A stretch of 64,000 nt of DNA, taken from contig JBFONU010000001.1 of assembly GCA_040779345.1 (NCBI GenBank), positions 248,001-312,000 on the forward strand, given 5' to 3'. The DNA is from Thalassotalea_H sp040779345 (GTDB lineage Bacteria > Pseudomonadota > Gammaproteobacteria > Enterobacterales > Alteromonadaceae). The notes under the pieces are model-generated. The model was given only the letters and a program-made list of their open reading frames with translations. It ran no database searches and was not told the origin of the DNA. This document shows, piece by piece, positions 17,154 to 25,125 of the stretch; the first letter of the stretch is position 1; each line of letters opens with the position of its first letter. Position numbers and translations under genes: made by a program.

Positions 17154-17603
17154 TTAACAATAGCCTGATGTAAGGCAACCACCACTCACTGTCCAATTTG
17201 GAATCGCATTATTTGCTACGGCATCGGCTGTTAGTACAAAAGTATCTGTTGCAGCAATACCATTTACAGCATTAGGAGTAACTGTAATAGTATAACCAGC
17301 AGCTGCCGAACCACCTAGTGCAACATTATTGACTTGTGCACCTTGACTCCATGATGCTGCTACTGCAATTGTAGAGCAATCGGCAGGATTACTTGTTTGA
17401 ACACATAGTTCAATAGCTGTTTTAGCTGGAGTTGCTGCTAATACTACTTCAGAAAAACGTGCTCGTGCTGTATAGGTTTGATAAGCCGGTAATGCTACCG
17501 CGGCTAAAATACCGATTATCGCCACAACGATCATCAATTCAATTAGTGTAAAGCCTTTTTGGCCAGTTTTTGCTGTTGCTAAGTTTTGTAGTGTCTTTTT
17601 CAT
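17154..17603 (-). CDS. pilA: type IV pilin PilA (prepilin)
   Basis: Major type IV pilus subunit. The prepilin cleavage site is GQKG/FTLIELMIVV, with Phe1, Glu5 and the hydrophobic helix through ILAAVALPAYQTY. The mature pilin of about 132 residues has four cysteines; the last two (GGCLTSGYC) form the C-terminal D-loop disulfide and the others lie in CVQTSNPADC. From the ATG at 17603 the leader is 17 residues, long for a type IVa pilin; a codon-1 start 15 bases upstream (17618) lacks a ribosome-binding site. An A-rich tract on the coding strand (about 17684-17710) may act as an UP element or curved DNA upstream of the promoter. Confidence 0.95.
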   Translation of the reverse strand: MKKTLQNLATAKTGQKGFTLIELMIVVAIIGILAAVALPAYQTYTARARFSEVVLAATPAKTAIELCVQTSNPADCSTIAVAASWSQGAQVNNVALGGSAAAGYTITVTPNAVNGIAATDTFVLTADAVANNAIPNWTVSGGCLTSGYC

Positions 17604-17859
17604 AATAAGTAAATCCATACTGTTTATTACGGGGGCTTACTTCATACTGCGACAAATTTCATAAAATGTAAAATATTATGACAGTTTTTTTTTGTTTTTT
17701 TGTTTTGTGGTCGCGTTTTGTATAAAACTTGTATGTTTTTTAACAGTTTTTTAACGGCATTCGAGTTAATATTTGTAGAGCTAGGCAGTTAAAACTCATC
17801 ATGCTGTAAATTTTCTCAGCGATAAAAATGCCATAGCTCTTTTCAGGGTTAAATTTTAT

Positions 17860-18771
17860 TTACACAAACCGCATAGAAAGATCGACTGCGTTAACATGTT
17901 TGCTTAACGCGCCAACCGAAATAAAATCAACACCTGCCTTGGCGTATGTCGTTAAAGTGTTAATCGTCATATTGCCAGAAACTTCTAATTTTGTTTTACC
18001 TTGTGAAATTTGAGCCGTTAAAGTAACCGCTTGTTCTATCATTTCAGGGGTGAAATTATCGAGCATAATGATATCGGCTTTAGCATTAAGAGCCTGAGTC
18101 AGTTCATCTAAACTTTCAACTTCAACCTCCACTGTTTTGCTGGGGTGATTTTTTTTCGCGGTTGCAATCGCTTTTTCTATGCCGCCGCATGCTGCGATAT
18201 GGTTTTCTTTTATTAAAAAGGCATCAAATAGACCAATACGGTGATTAACACCTCCGCCACATTTTACCGCATACTTTTGAGCACTCCTAAGCCCCGGTAA
18301 TGTTTTTCTTGTATCAAGGAGTTTAGTTTGGGTTCCTGCTAAGCACTCAACATATTGGCTAGTGATTGTTGCTGTGCCTGACAAGCTTTGTAAAAAGTTT
18401 AATGCCGTTCGTTCACCTGTGAGTAATATTCGGGCATTGCCTGAAAGTTCAAATAAGGTGGTATTGGCTTTGACCGTTTGGCCGTCATTGACGAACCAAG
18501 TGATTTTTGTCGCTTTCTCACCAGAGAAACCAAACGCTTGATCAAGTTGTAAAAACACTTGGTTTACCCATTCCACGCCACATATTACACAGTTATCACG
18601 ACTAATAATATTTGCCACAGCTTGATTGTGTTCTGGAATGAGTTCAGCGGTAATATCTTGGTTATTTGAAATTTGTTGACTATCGCTGACACCAAGATCT
18701 TCACATAACGCCCATGAGACTGTTTGTGCGATATCTTGTTGTAAACTTTTTGGTAATTGAGGGGCTAGCAT
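17860..18771 (-). CDS. nadC: nicotinate-nucleotide pyrophosphorylase (quinolinate phosphoribosyltransferase)
   Basis: Converts quinolinate and PRPP to nicotinate mononucleotide in de novo NAD synthesis. It has 303 residues from the ATG at 18771, which has an AAGAGA element upstream; a GTG at 18807 would add 12 residues and overlap the upstream gene. Family motifs are intact: ERTALNFLQSLSGTAT, DTRKTLPGLRSAQKYAV, the KCGGGVNHRIGL active-site loop and LIKENHIAACGG. Its position next to ampD/ampE and pilA on the opposite side matches other gammaproteobacteria. Confidence 0.96.
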   Translation of the reverse strand: MLAPQLPKSLQQDIAQTVSWALCEDLGVSDSQQISNNQDITAELIPEHNQAVANIISRDNCVICGVEWVNQVFLQLDQAFGFSGEKATKITWFVNDGQTVKANTTLFELSGNARILLTGERTALNFLQSLSGTATITSQYVECLAGTQTKLLDTRKTLPGLRSAQKYAVKCGGGVNHRIGLFDAFLIKENHIAACGGIEKAIATAKKNHPSKTVEVEVESLDELTQALNAKADIIMLDNFTPEMIEQAVTLTAQISQGKTKLEVSGNMTINTLTTYAKAGVDFISVGALSKHVNAVDLSMRFV

Positions 18772-18796
18772 GCGCTGTATTCTCTTATAAAATGAT

Positions 18797-19321
18797 TTAT
18801 TGCTCACGTAATATGAGTTGTTTGCCTGATTGACTAAATTCTACCTTTTTTAGGGCGCTCATGCCCAATAGAATTTCATCTGTTTTCATACCCGGGTTAA
18901 TACTTGCACTGACATTGTATAAAAATAAATTACCAATATTTAACTGGTCAATTTGGGTTCGATAAACAGTAACATTGCCATTGGCCGTTTGAGCAATATG
19001 ACTTCCAAAGCTTTTTAATTGCAGTTCATCTGCTATATGTGCGGGAATAGACACATTAGTCGCACCAGTGTCTAAAAGAAAAACCACCTTTTGATCGTTA
19101 ATTTTTCCTTGCGTAATATAATGTCCTTGCCTATTTTGCTGGAGGATGACTTCTGCTTTACCTTTTGCTGTTAATTTATATTCAGGTTGGCTATTGGGGT
19201 TCCATTGCTCTTCAAGTATGTCTTGGAAAACAAAAGCTAATAGTAGTAACACCAACAACCAAGCAATCCAAATAAATAGTTTGCCAATTTTGTTAGAGGT
19301 AAAATCTTGAGAAGGTGACAT
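18797..19321 (-). CDS. membrane-anchored retropepsin-like aspartic protease (TIGR02281 type)
   Basis: A 174-residue protein with one membrane segment at about residues 13-29 and a C-terminal clan AA aspartic protease domain, presumably periplasmic. The catalytic motif FLLDTGATNVSIP is present, followed by the hydrophobic ILLGMSALKKVEF flap/dimer part that corresponds to the second half of retropepsins. The pattern matches the TIGR02281 family of single-domain bacterial proteases, whose natural substrates are not known to me. It is 25 bases upstream of nadC and probably cotranscribed. Its start codon lies back to back with a possible small gene on the other strand. Confidence 0.85.
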   Translation of the reverse strand: MSPSQDFTSNKIGKLFIWIAWLLVLLLLAFVFQDILEEQWNPNSQPEYKLTAKGKAEVILQQNRQGHYITQGKINDQKVVFLLDTGATNVSIPAHIADELQLKSFGSHIAQTANGNVTVYRTQIDQLNIGNLFLYNVSASINPGMKTDEILLGMSALKKVEFSQSGKQLILREQ

Positions 19322-19400
19322 GGGTGAATACTTGACCTTTACTGTTGTATTAGTTGTTATGTTAATCGTTGTGTTTATTCTTATGTTGATCTTGTTCTAA
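19320..19400 (+). CDS. possible 26-residue hydrophobic membrane peptide
   Basis: An ATG at 19320 opens a 26-codon frame with the product MGEYLTFTVVLVVMLIVVFI plus six more hydrophobic residues, then TAA. After four N-terminal residues it is one continuous membrane span. AGAAGG lies 5 bases before the ATG, a good ribosome-binding site, although the same bases encode the first residues of the retropepsin-like protein on the other strand. The ATG overlaps that gene's start codon. I do not recognise the peptide. It could be a real small membrane protein or a chance frame in a hydrophobic-codon stretch. Confidence 0.35.
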   Translation: MGEYLTFTVVLVVMLIVVFILMLILF

Positions 19401-19504
19401 GTACGTCAATGCTCTGGCTCAATATAATTGATAACTATTACTTTAATAAATAGATTGCTAGCAGTATGATATTCATTATAACAATACCTTACTGTTCATA
19501 TTGT

Positions 19505-20095
19505 ATGAAGAATAACTTTATTTCCCAAACCAAAACCTCACCGTTTATTAATAATGGCTGGCTTGAGCACACTGAAAAGCTTTACTCTCCTCATTTTGAT
19601 CAACGAGAACATTGTGAAAGTGCTGAGATATCCTTGCTTGTTATTCATAATATTTCACTCCCGGCCAAACAATTTGGTGGTAATTATATCAGTGATTTAT
19701 TTTTAGGGCAGTTAGATCCTAAAGCGCATTCTAGTTTTGAAGAAATATATCAACTGCGCGTATCAGCCCATTGCCTTATTCGACGAGATGGTCAAATTAT
19801 TCAATATGTCTCTTTTAATGATCGAGCTTGGCACGCTGGTGTTTCGAGTTATCAACAAAAAACAAAATGTAATGATTTTTCTATTGGTATTGAACTGGAA
19901 GGTGCAGACGATATTCCTTATACTGATGAACAATATCAACAACTTAGTCAGCTGACACTCTTGTTACTTAATAGTTACCCAAAAATAAGTGACAATATCG
20001 TCGGTCATTGTGATATTGCTCCTGAGCGAAAAACCGATCCAGGCCAATCATTTGACTGGCACAGATATAAAAGCAGTATTAGCCAAGGTCAATAA
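19505..20095 (+). CDS. ampD: 1,6-anhydro-N-acetylmuramyl-L-alanine amidase AmpD
   Basis: Cytoplasmic zinc amidase of peptidoglycan recycling that cleaves the stem peptide from anhydromuropeptides, thereby lowering the inducer of AmpR-type regulation. The amidase_2 domain starts with INNGWLEHTEKLYSPHFD; zinc ligands are visible in LVIHNISLP, and in GHCDIAPERKTDPG near the C-terminus. Length from the chosen ATG is 196 residues (E. coli 183). An earlier ATG at 19466 would add 13 hydrophobic residues unlike AmpD; neither start has a strong ribosome-binding site. AmpE follows 96 bases downstream. Confidence 0.93.
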   Translation: MKNNFISQTKTSPFINNGWLEHTEKLYSPHFDQREHCESAEISLLVIHNISLPAKQFGGNYISDLFLGQLDPKAHSSFEEIYQLRVSAHCLIRRDGQIIQYVSFNDRAWHAGVSSYQQKTKCNDFSIGIELEGADDIPYTDEQYQQLSQLTLLLLNSYPKISDNIVGHCDIAPERKTDPGQSFDWHRYKSSISQGQ

Positions 20096-20191
20096 TTCGT
20101 AGTATTTTATAATGGGTAAGGGATGTGAAGTCATGGATTTTGGCTTGACAATTTTTAAGGCGAAACAAAATGACATTATTGGAATTTTAAA

Positions 20192-21112
20192 ATGAGTTTA
20201 ATTAGTTTATTAATTGCTTTAGCAGCAGAGCGTTATTTATCTTCACCTGCATGGCAATTTTCGTCCTATTTTTCGCGCTATTTAAAGTTATTTAAAAGCT
20301 TCTCTGCGTTGGGATCGCCAGATAAAACATTGATTGCGAACAGTGTTTTTATTCTTGTTCCTGTGATTGCTTGTTACTTTCTCTTAAATTTAGTAGAGAA
20401 CAGTTTGCTGCAAATTGTACTTTCAACGATTGTTCTAATCGCTTGTTTTGGTTGTGTAAAAACTCGTGATACCTACAAAGAATATTTAATGGCCGCTTTT
20501 AGAGGTGAAAGTACCACTTGTGATATGCATCATAAGCAATTGCTTCAAGATAAGAAGTTATCAGAAATGGCCTTTGGTCATATGTTAATTTGGCTAAATT
20601 ATCGATACTTTATTGCCATCATGATTTTCTTTGTTATTTTTGGCGCCCCAGGTGCACTGTTTTATCGATTAGTTTGTAAATTAAATGAAGAAAAAACACT
20701 ACATAAAGAGCCAGAAGTAAATCAAGAGCCTGAACTAAAGGAAGAGGTTGTTGAGCATGAGTTAGTTATTGATAATGAAATTGCTGATCAAGCAGAGAAT
20801 ACTCAGGTAAGTGACTTTAATCAGCAACTATTATTTTGGCTAGATTGGTTGCCCGTTCGTCTGGTTTCTTTTGGTTATATGCTTGTTGGTCACTTTTCTA
20901 GAGCTTTACCTGTTTGGCTTGAAAATTTATTTGATATTGGAAAATCCCCCCATCAAATACTCATTGATGTCGCGGTAAAGTCAGAAGATTTTATGGTCGA
21001 TCAAGACGATTGTACTGCCGAGCCATGCTTGCTTGTTCGATTAGCTAAACGTTCTTTATTATTATGTTTAGCTGTGATTGCCATGCTGATTTTAACAGGA
21101 GTGATTAGTTAA
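20192..21112 (+). CDS. ampE: AmpE inner-membrane protein
   Basis: Polytopic inner-membrane protein of unknown biochemical role, encoded with ampD and linked to beta-lactamase induction in enterobacteria. It has 306 residues (E. coli 284). Seen: the N-terminus SLISLLIALAAERYL, membrane segments at about residues 48-65, 70-85, 140-160 and near the C-terminus, and the family region GHMLIWLNYRYF with FGAPGALFYRLV. An acidic Glu-rich insert (about 168-200) accounts for the extra length. It is followed by a terminator at 21203-21236. Confidence 0.92.
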   Translation: MSLISLLIALAAERYLSSPAWQFSSYFSRYLKLFKSFSALGSPDKTLIANSVFILVPVIACYFLLNLVENSLLQIVLSTIVLIACFGCVKTRDTYKEYLMAAFRGESTTCDMHHKQLLQDKKLSEMAFGHMLIWLNYRYFIAIMIFFVIFGAPGALFYRLVCKLNEEKTLHKEPEVNQEPELKEEVVEHELVIDNEIADQAENTQVSDFNQQLLFWLDWLPVRLVSFGYMLVGHFSRALPVWLENLFDIGKSPHQILIDVAVKSEDFMVDQDDCTAEPCLLVRLAKRSLLLCLAVIAMLILTGVIS

Positions 21113-21202
21113 GTTATCACCGATTGTTTTTATGGATTTATGTTCTAACTTATTATTTTAAATCATTGTACTAACTCCTTGTATTAACTCTTAGTCCAAT
21201 AT

Positions 21203-21236
21203 AAGAGGCTTGATGATAATTTCATCGGGCCTCTTT
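21203..21236 (+). terminator. terminator after ampE
   Basis: AGAGGCTTGATGA pairs with TCATCGGGCCTCT (two internal G-T or mismatch positions), loop TAATT, followed by TTT. It is 90 bases after the ampE stop. Confidence 0.8.
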
Positions 21237-21457
21237 GTTATCCTTCCTTACTACTAAAACTGATGCTATCAGTCGTTAAAAAAACTTGTGAGACACTCAA
21301 CAGGTTTTATTTTCATTGCCATTACGTTATCTGCCTAAAATGATGCATTTATCACATTCATTTTTGAGAGGGCAGGTTAATTATTACGCTGTCCTAATTA
21401 CATTTAGTTGAATTTTTAGCCTAGTGAACTATGTTCTATTTACAAAACAATAGTAAT

Positions 21458-21485
21458 TTGTTATTTTTACGTCACTTTTTATAAT
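21458..21485 (+). promoter_or_regulatory. sigma-70 promoter of pdhR
   Basis: TTGTTA (21458-21463) and TATAAT (21480-21485) with a 16-base spacer. Transcription would begin near 21492, giving a leader of about 50 bases. The PdhR operator covers the start of transcription. Confidence 0.65.
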
Positions 21486-21499
21486 GGTAATACCAATTT
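21483..21499. promoter_or_regulatory. PdhR operator
   Basis: TGGTAATACCA (21485-21495), flanked by AA and ATTT, matches the known PdhR consensus ATTGGTnnnACCAAT at 13 of 15 places including the full TGGT/ACCA core. It overlaps the end of the -10 box and the predicted start of transcription, which is the position expected for autorepression relieved by pyruvate. The consensus is established for E. coli; its use here is inferred. Confidence 0.8.
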
Positions 21500-21542
21500 A
21501 CCGCATGTTTTTTTAAGAAAAAACGATAGGTTTATAATTGAC

Positions 21543-22313
21543 ATGGTTTTAGCGAATATCAAACAACCCGTGAAACAAGCAAAACTTTCAGATGTGATTT
21601 TGTCACAGCTAGAGGGGATGATCTTGGAGGGAAGTTTACAAGCGGGTCAAAAGTTACCGCCGGAAAGAGAGTTGGCGAAACAGTTTGATGTTTCTCGCCC
21701 ATCATTACGCGAAGCCATTCAAAAATTAGAAGTGAAAGGGCTTGTTACTCGTCGACAAGGCGGTGGCACATTTGTCAGTGATAAAATATTAACCGGCTTT
21801 TCAGATCCTTTATTCGATCTCATGTCGCAAAGTAATGAATCACAATTTGACTTACTAGAGTTTCGTCATGGTATTGAAGGTATGTCGGCGTATTATGCCG
21901 CTATGCGTGGTACTGCTGCAGACTTTGAAGAAATAAAAAATAAGCATGAAGCGATAGGTAATGCACAGCTAGACAATGACTATGCTAATGAAGCAAATGC
22001 CGTATATGAATTTTACTTAGCGATTTGTTCGGCATCACATAATGGTGTTATTTTGCACCTTGCACGAAGTATGTCGTCAATTGTGATAGATAACATTGAG
22101 CAGAATTTAACTATTTTAGCTCAACGTCCTGATATTTTTGCGAAAATAGCGGATTATAGAAGCCACTTAATGGATGCAATTTTAAGTGGTCAACCCCAGA
22201 AGGCATGGGGGGCGAGTCATCGCCATTTAGCCTTTATAGAAGAAGTATTATTAAATTTAACCCAAGAGCAAAGTCGTATGGAACGTTCAATGCGTCGAAT
22301 GCAAAAAATATAG
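21543..22313 (+). CDS. pdhR: pyruvate dehydrogenase complex repressor PdhR (GntR/FadR type)
   Basis: Cytoplasmic GntR-family regulator that represses the pyruvate dehydrogenase operon and is released by pyruvate. It has 256 residues (E. coli 254). The winged helix is at about residues 12-77, with PPERELAKQFDVSRPSLREA and the wing TRRQGGGTFVSD; the rest is an all-helical FCD ligand domain with LLEFRHGIEGMSAYYAA and the metal-binding His pattern near SHRHLAFIEE. It lies directly upstream of aceE, 116 bases apart, with its operator at its own promoter, so it very likely controls itself and aceEF. Confidence 0.96.
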   Translation: MVLANIKQPVKQAKLSDVILSQLEGMILEGSLQAGQKLPPERELAKQFDVSRPSLREAIQKLEVKGLVTRRQGGGTFVSDKILTGFSDPLFDLMSQSNESQFDLLEFRHGIEGMSAYYAAMRGTAADFEEIKNKHEAIGNAQLDNDYANEANAVYEFYLAICSASHNGVILHLARSMSSIVIDNIEQNLTILAQRPDIFAKIADYRSHLMDAILSGQPQKAWGASHRHLAFIEEVLLNLTQEQSRMERSMRRMQKI

Positions 22314-22429
22314 GGTTATTAACAAAAGCAGTTGGCAGATTAAAGCGATCTAAAGGGTTTTAGCTATCTTTAATCTACAAATTATTAATTTTTAAACATT
22401 TAACTTACATTATTGGAGACTAAGTAATT

Positions 22430-25105
22430 ATGTCTGAGCTCCCAAATTTTGATATTGATTCATTAGAAACACAAGAGTGGTTAGAATCAATGGAATCGGT
22501 TTTGGAAAACGAAGGTCCAGAACGTGCCCATTTTTTACTAGAAAAACTGATCGACCATGCGCGAAGAAGTGGCACACATTTGCCATTTGATGCGACTACG
22601 GCTTATGTCAATACTATCCCACCAGGTCAAGAGCCTCATATGCCCGGTGACCAAACCATTGAATCTCGTATTCGTGCAGCCATTCGTTGGAATGCAATGG
22701 CATTAGTATTACGTGCTTCTAAAAAAGACTTAGAGTTAGGGGGGCATATTGGCTCTTTCGCCTCATCAGCAACACTTTATGATGTAGGTTTTAACCATTT
22801 CTTTAATGCGGCATCTCCTCAAGATGGTGGTGATTTTATTTTCGCTCAAGGACATATTTCTCCCGGAATTTATTCACGTGCCTTTTTGGAAGGTCGTTTA
22901 ACAGAAGAGCAAATGGCTAACTTCCGCCAAGAAGTTGATGGTGAAGGTTTATCTTCGTATCCTCACCCACATTTAATGCCAGACTTTTGGCAATTCCCAA
23001 CGGTATCTATGGGCTTAGGTCCATTGCAAGCCATTTATACCGCACGTTTTTTAAAGTATTTAACTGATCGTGGTATCAAAGATTGTTCGGGGCAACGAGT
23101 TTATGCTTTCCTTGGTGATGGTGAAACTGATGAGCCTGAATCATTAGGTGCTATTGGTTTAGCTTCTCGTGAAGGTTTAGACAACTTAACGTTTATCATC
23201 AACTGTAACTTACAGCGTTTAGATGGTCCGGTACGTGGTAATGGTAAAATTATTCAAGAACTTGAAGGAACATTCCGCGGCGCAGGCTGGGAAGTAACAA
23301 AAGTTATTTGGGGTTCATATTGGGATGCATTACTTGCCCGCGATACTTCGGGTAAGTTATTACAGCTTATGAATGAAACAGTGGATGGTGAATATCAAAA
23401 CTGTAAAGCGAAAGGTGGCAAATACACACGCGAAAACTTCTTCAATAAGTACCCTGAAACCGCTGAAATGGTTGCTAATATGTCAGATGATGATATCTGG
23501 CGCTTAAACCGTGGTGGCCATGATCCTGTTAAAGTTTATGCTGCATATGATAAAGCGATCAAAACTAAAGGTCGTCCAACGGTAATTCTTGCTAAAACTG
23601 TTAAAGGTTTTGGTTTAGGTGCTGCAGGTGAAGGCTTGAATATCGCGCATAACGTTAAGAAAATGGATATTGATTCGATCAAATATTATCGAGATCGTTT
23701 TAATATGCCGATTTCTGACGAAGATATTGGCGATTTACCGTTTTACAAATTTCCAGAAGACAGTGTTGAATACAAATACATGAAAGAGCGTCGTGAAGCC
23801 TTAAGGGGATCTTTACCTGCACGTCGTGTTCAAGCAGAAGAAACATTAGAAATACCACCACTTAAATCTTTTGATGCTATTTTAAAAGGCTCAGGAGAGC
23901 GTGAAGTTTCTTCAACAATGACGTTTGTGCGTGTATTAAACAGTCTGTTAAAAGATAAGAAGATTGGTAAGCGTATCGTGCCAATTATTCCTGATGAAGC
24001 GCGTACTTTTGGTATGGAAGGTTTATTCCGCCAAGTAGGTATTTACGCGAATGAAGGTCAAAAATATATTCCTCAAGATGCGGATCAAGTGGCTTATTAT
24101 CGTGAAGATAAGAAAGGCCAAGTATTACAAGAAGGGATTAATGAATTGGGTGCAATGGCGTCTTGGGTTGCTTCTGGTACTTCTTACTCTACGTGTAATG
24201 CGACAACGATTCCATTTTATATTTACTACTCAATGTTCGGTTTTCAACGTGTTGGCGATTTAGCATGGGCAGCGGGTGACAGCCAAGCACGTGGTTTCTT
24301 ATTAGGTGCAACGGCAGGTCGAACAACGCTAAATGGTGAAGGTTTACAACATCAAGATGGTCATTCTCATGTACAGGCAGGCTTGATCCCAAATTGTGTT
24401 ACTTATGACCCAACTTATGGTTATGAAGTTGCTGTGATTGTTCGTGATGGTTTACGTCGTATGTACGAAAATAATGAGAATATTTTTTACTACTTAACGT
24501 TAATGAATGAAAACTACCAGCACCCTGCGATGCCTGAAGATAAAGATATTGCTGATGAAATCATCAAAGGTATTTATAAGCTTGAAACCGTTCCTGCAAA
24601 GAAATCGGTAGCGAATGTGCAGTTAATGGGCTCTGGTACTATTTTAATTCAAGTACGCGAAGCCGCACAGATTTTGAGCGCAGATTACAATGTCTCTTCT
24701 GATGTTTATTCGGTGACCTCATTTAATGAGTTAGCACGTGATGGACAAGAAGTTACCCGTCAAAACATGCTTAACCCAGAAGCTGAGAAAAAAGTGCCTT
24801 ACATTGGTACTGTGATCACTAAAGAAAATGGTCCTGCGATTGCGGCAACGGATTATGTGAAATCATATTCTGATCAAGTACGTGCCTTTATTGACACTGA
24901 ATATCGTTGTTTAGGCACTGATGGTTTTGGTCGCAGTGATAGCCGCGCAAACTTACGTCGTCATTTTGAAGTGAATGCACCGTATATTGTCGTTGCTTCA
25001 TTGTTTGAATTAGCAAACCGTGGCGAAATAAAACACTCTGTTGTTACTGAAGCGATTAAACGTTTTGATATTGACACCACTAAAATTAACCCACTTTACG
25101 CTTAA
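22430..25105 (+). CDS. aceE: pyruvate dehydrogenase E1 component
   Basis: Homodimeric thiamine-diphosphate E1 enzyme that decarboxylates pyruvate and reductively acetylates the lipoyl groups of AceF. It has 891 residues (E. coli 887). The ThDP motif starts at GDGETDEPESLGAI and ends with INCNLQRLDGPVRGN; active-site regions EGLNIAHNVKKM and GEGLQHQDGHSH are present. A GGAGA ribosome-binding site lies ahead of the ATG, and aceF follows after 20 bases, so the two are cotranscribed. I see no terminator between pdhR and aceE, so readthrough from the pdhR promoter is likely. Confidence 0.99.
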   Translation: MSELPNFDIDSLETQEWLESMESVLENEGPERAHFLLEKLIDHARRSGTHLPFDATTAYVNTIPPGQEPHMPGDQTIESRIRAAIRWNAMALVLRASKKDLELGGHIGSFASSATLYDVGFNHFFNAASPQDGGDFIFAQGHISPGIYSRAFLEGRLTEEQMANFRQEVDGEGLSSYPHPHLMPDFWQFPTVSMGLGPLQAIYTARFLKYLTDRGIKDCSGQRVYAFLGDGETDEPESLGAIGLASREGLDNLTFIINCNLQRLDGPVRGNGKIIQELEGTFRGAGWEVTKVIWGSYWDALLARDTSGKLLQLMNETVDGEYQNCKAKGGKYTRENFFNKYPETAEMVANMSDDDIWRLNRGGHDPVKVYAAYDKAIKTKGRPTVILAKTVKGFGLGAAGEGLNIAHNVKKMDIDSIKYYRDRFNMPISDEDIGDLPFYKFPEDSVEYKYMKERREALRGSLPARRVQAEETLEIPPLKSFDAILKGSGEREVSSTMTFVRVLNSLLKDKKIGKRIVPIIPDEARTFGMEGLFRQVGIYANEGQKYIPQDADQVAYYREDKKGQVLQEGINELGAMASWVASGTSYSTCNATTIPFYIYYSMFGFQRVGDLAWAAGDSQARGFLLGATAGRTTLNGEGLQHQDGHSHVQAGLIPNCVTYDPTYGYEVAVIVRDGLRRMYENNENIFYYLTLMNENYQHPAMPEDKDIADEIIKGIYKLETVPAKKSVANVQLMGSGTILIQVREAAQILSADYNVSSDVYSVTSFNELARDGQEVTRQNMLNPEAEKKVPYIGTVITKENGPAIAATDYVKSYSDQVRAFIDTEYRCLGTDGFGRSDSRANLRRHFEVNAPYIVVASLFELANRGEIKHSVVTEAIKRFDIDTTKINPLYA

Positions 25106-25125
25106 TTAGGACTAGGAGAAATATT

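Larger units (their letters stand above)
21113..21542. other. intergenic region ampE-pdhR
   Basis: A 430-base non-coding stretch. It holds the ampE terminator (21203-21236), then about 220 A/T-rich bases without a recognisable gene, then the pdhR promoter and its operator. A second TATAAT at 21533-21538, only 4 bases before the pdhR ATG, has no matching -35 and is probably fortuitous. Confidence 0.7.

Noticed and set aside
21533..21542. TATAAT immediately before the pdhR ATG, suggesting a leaderless transcript
   Set aside because: No acceptable -35 at the right distance, while a better promoter at 21458-21485 overlaps the PdhR operator.
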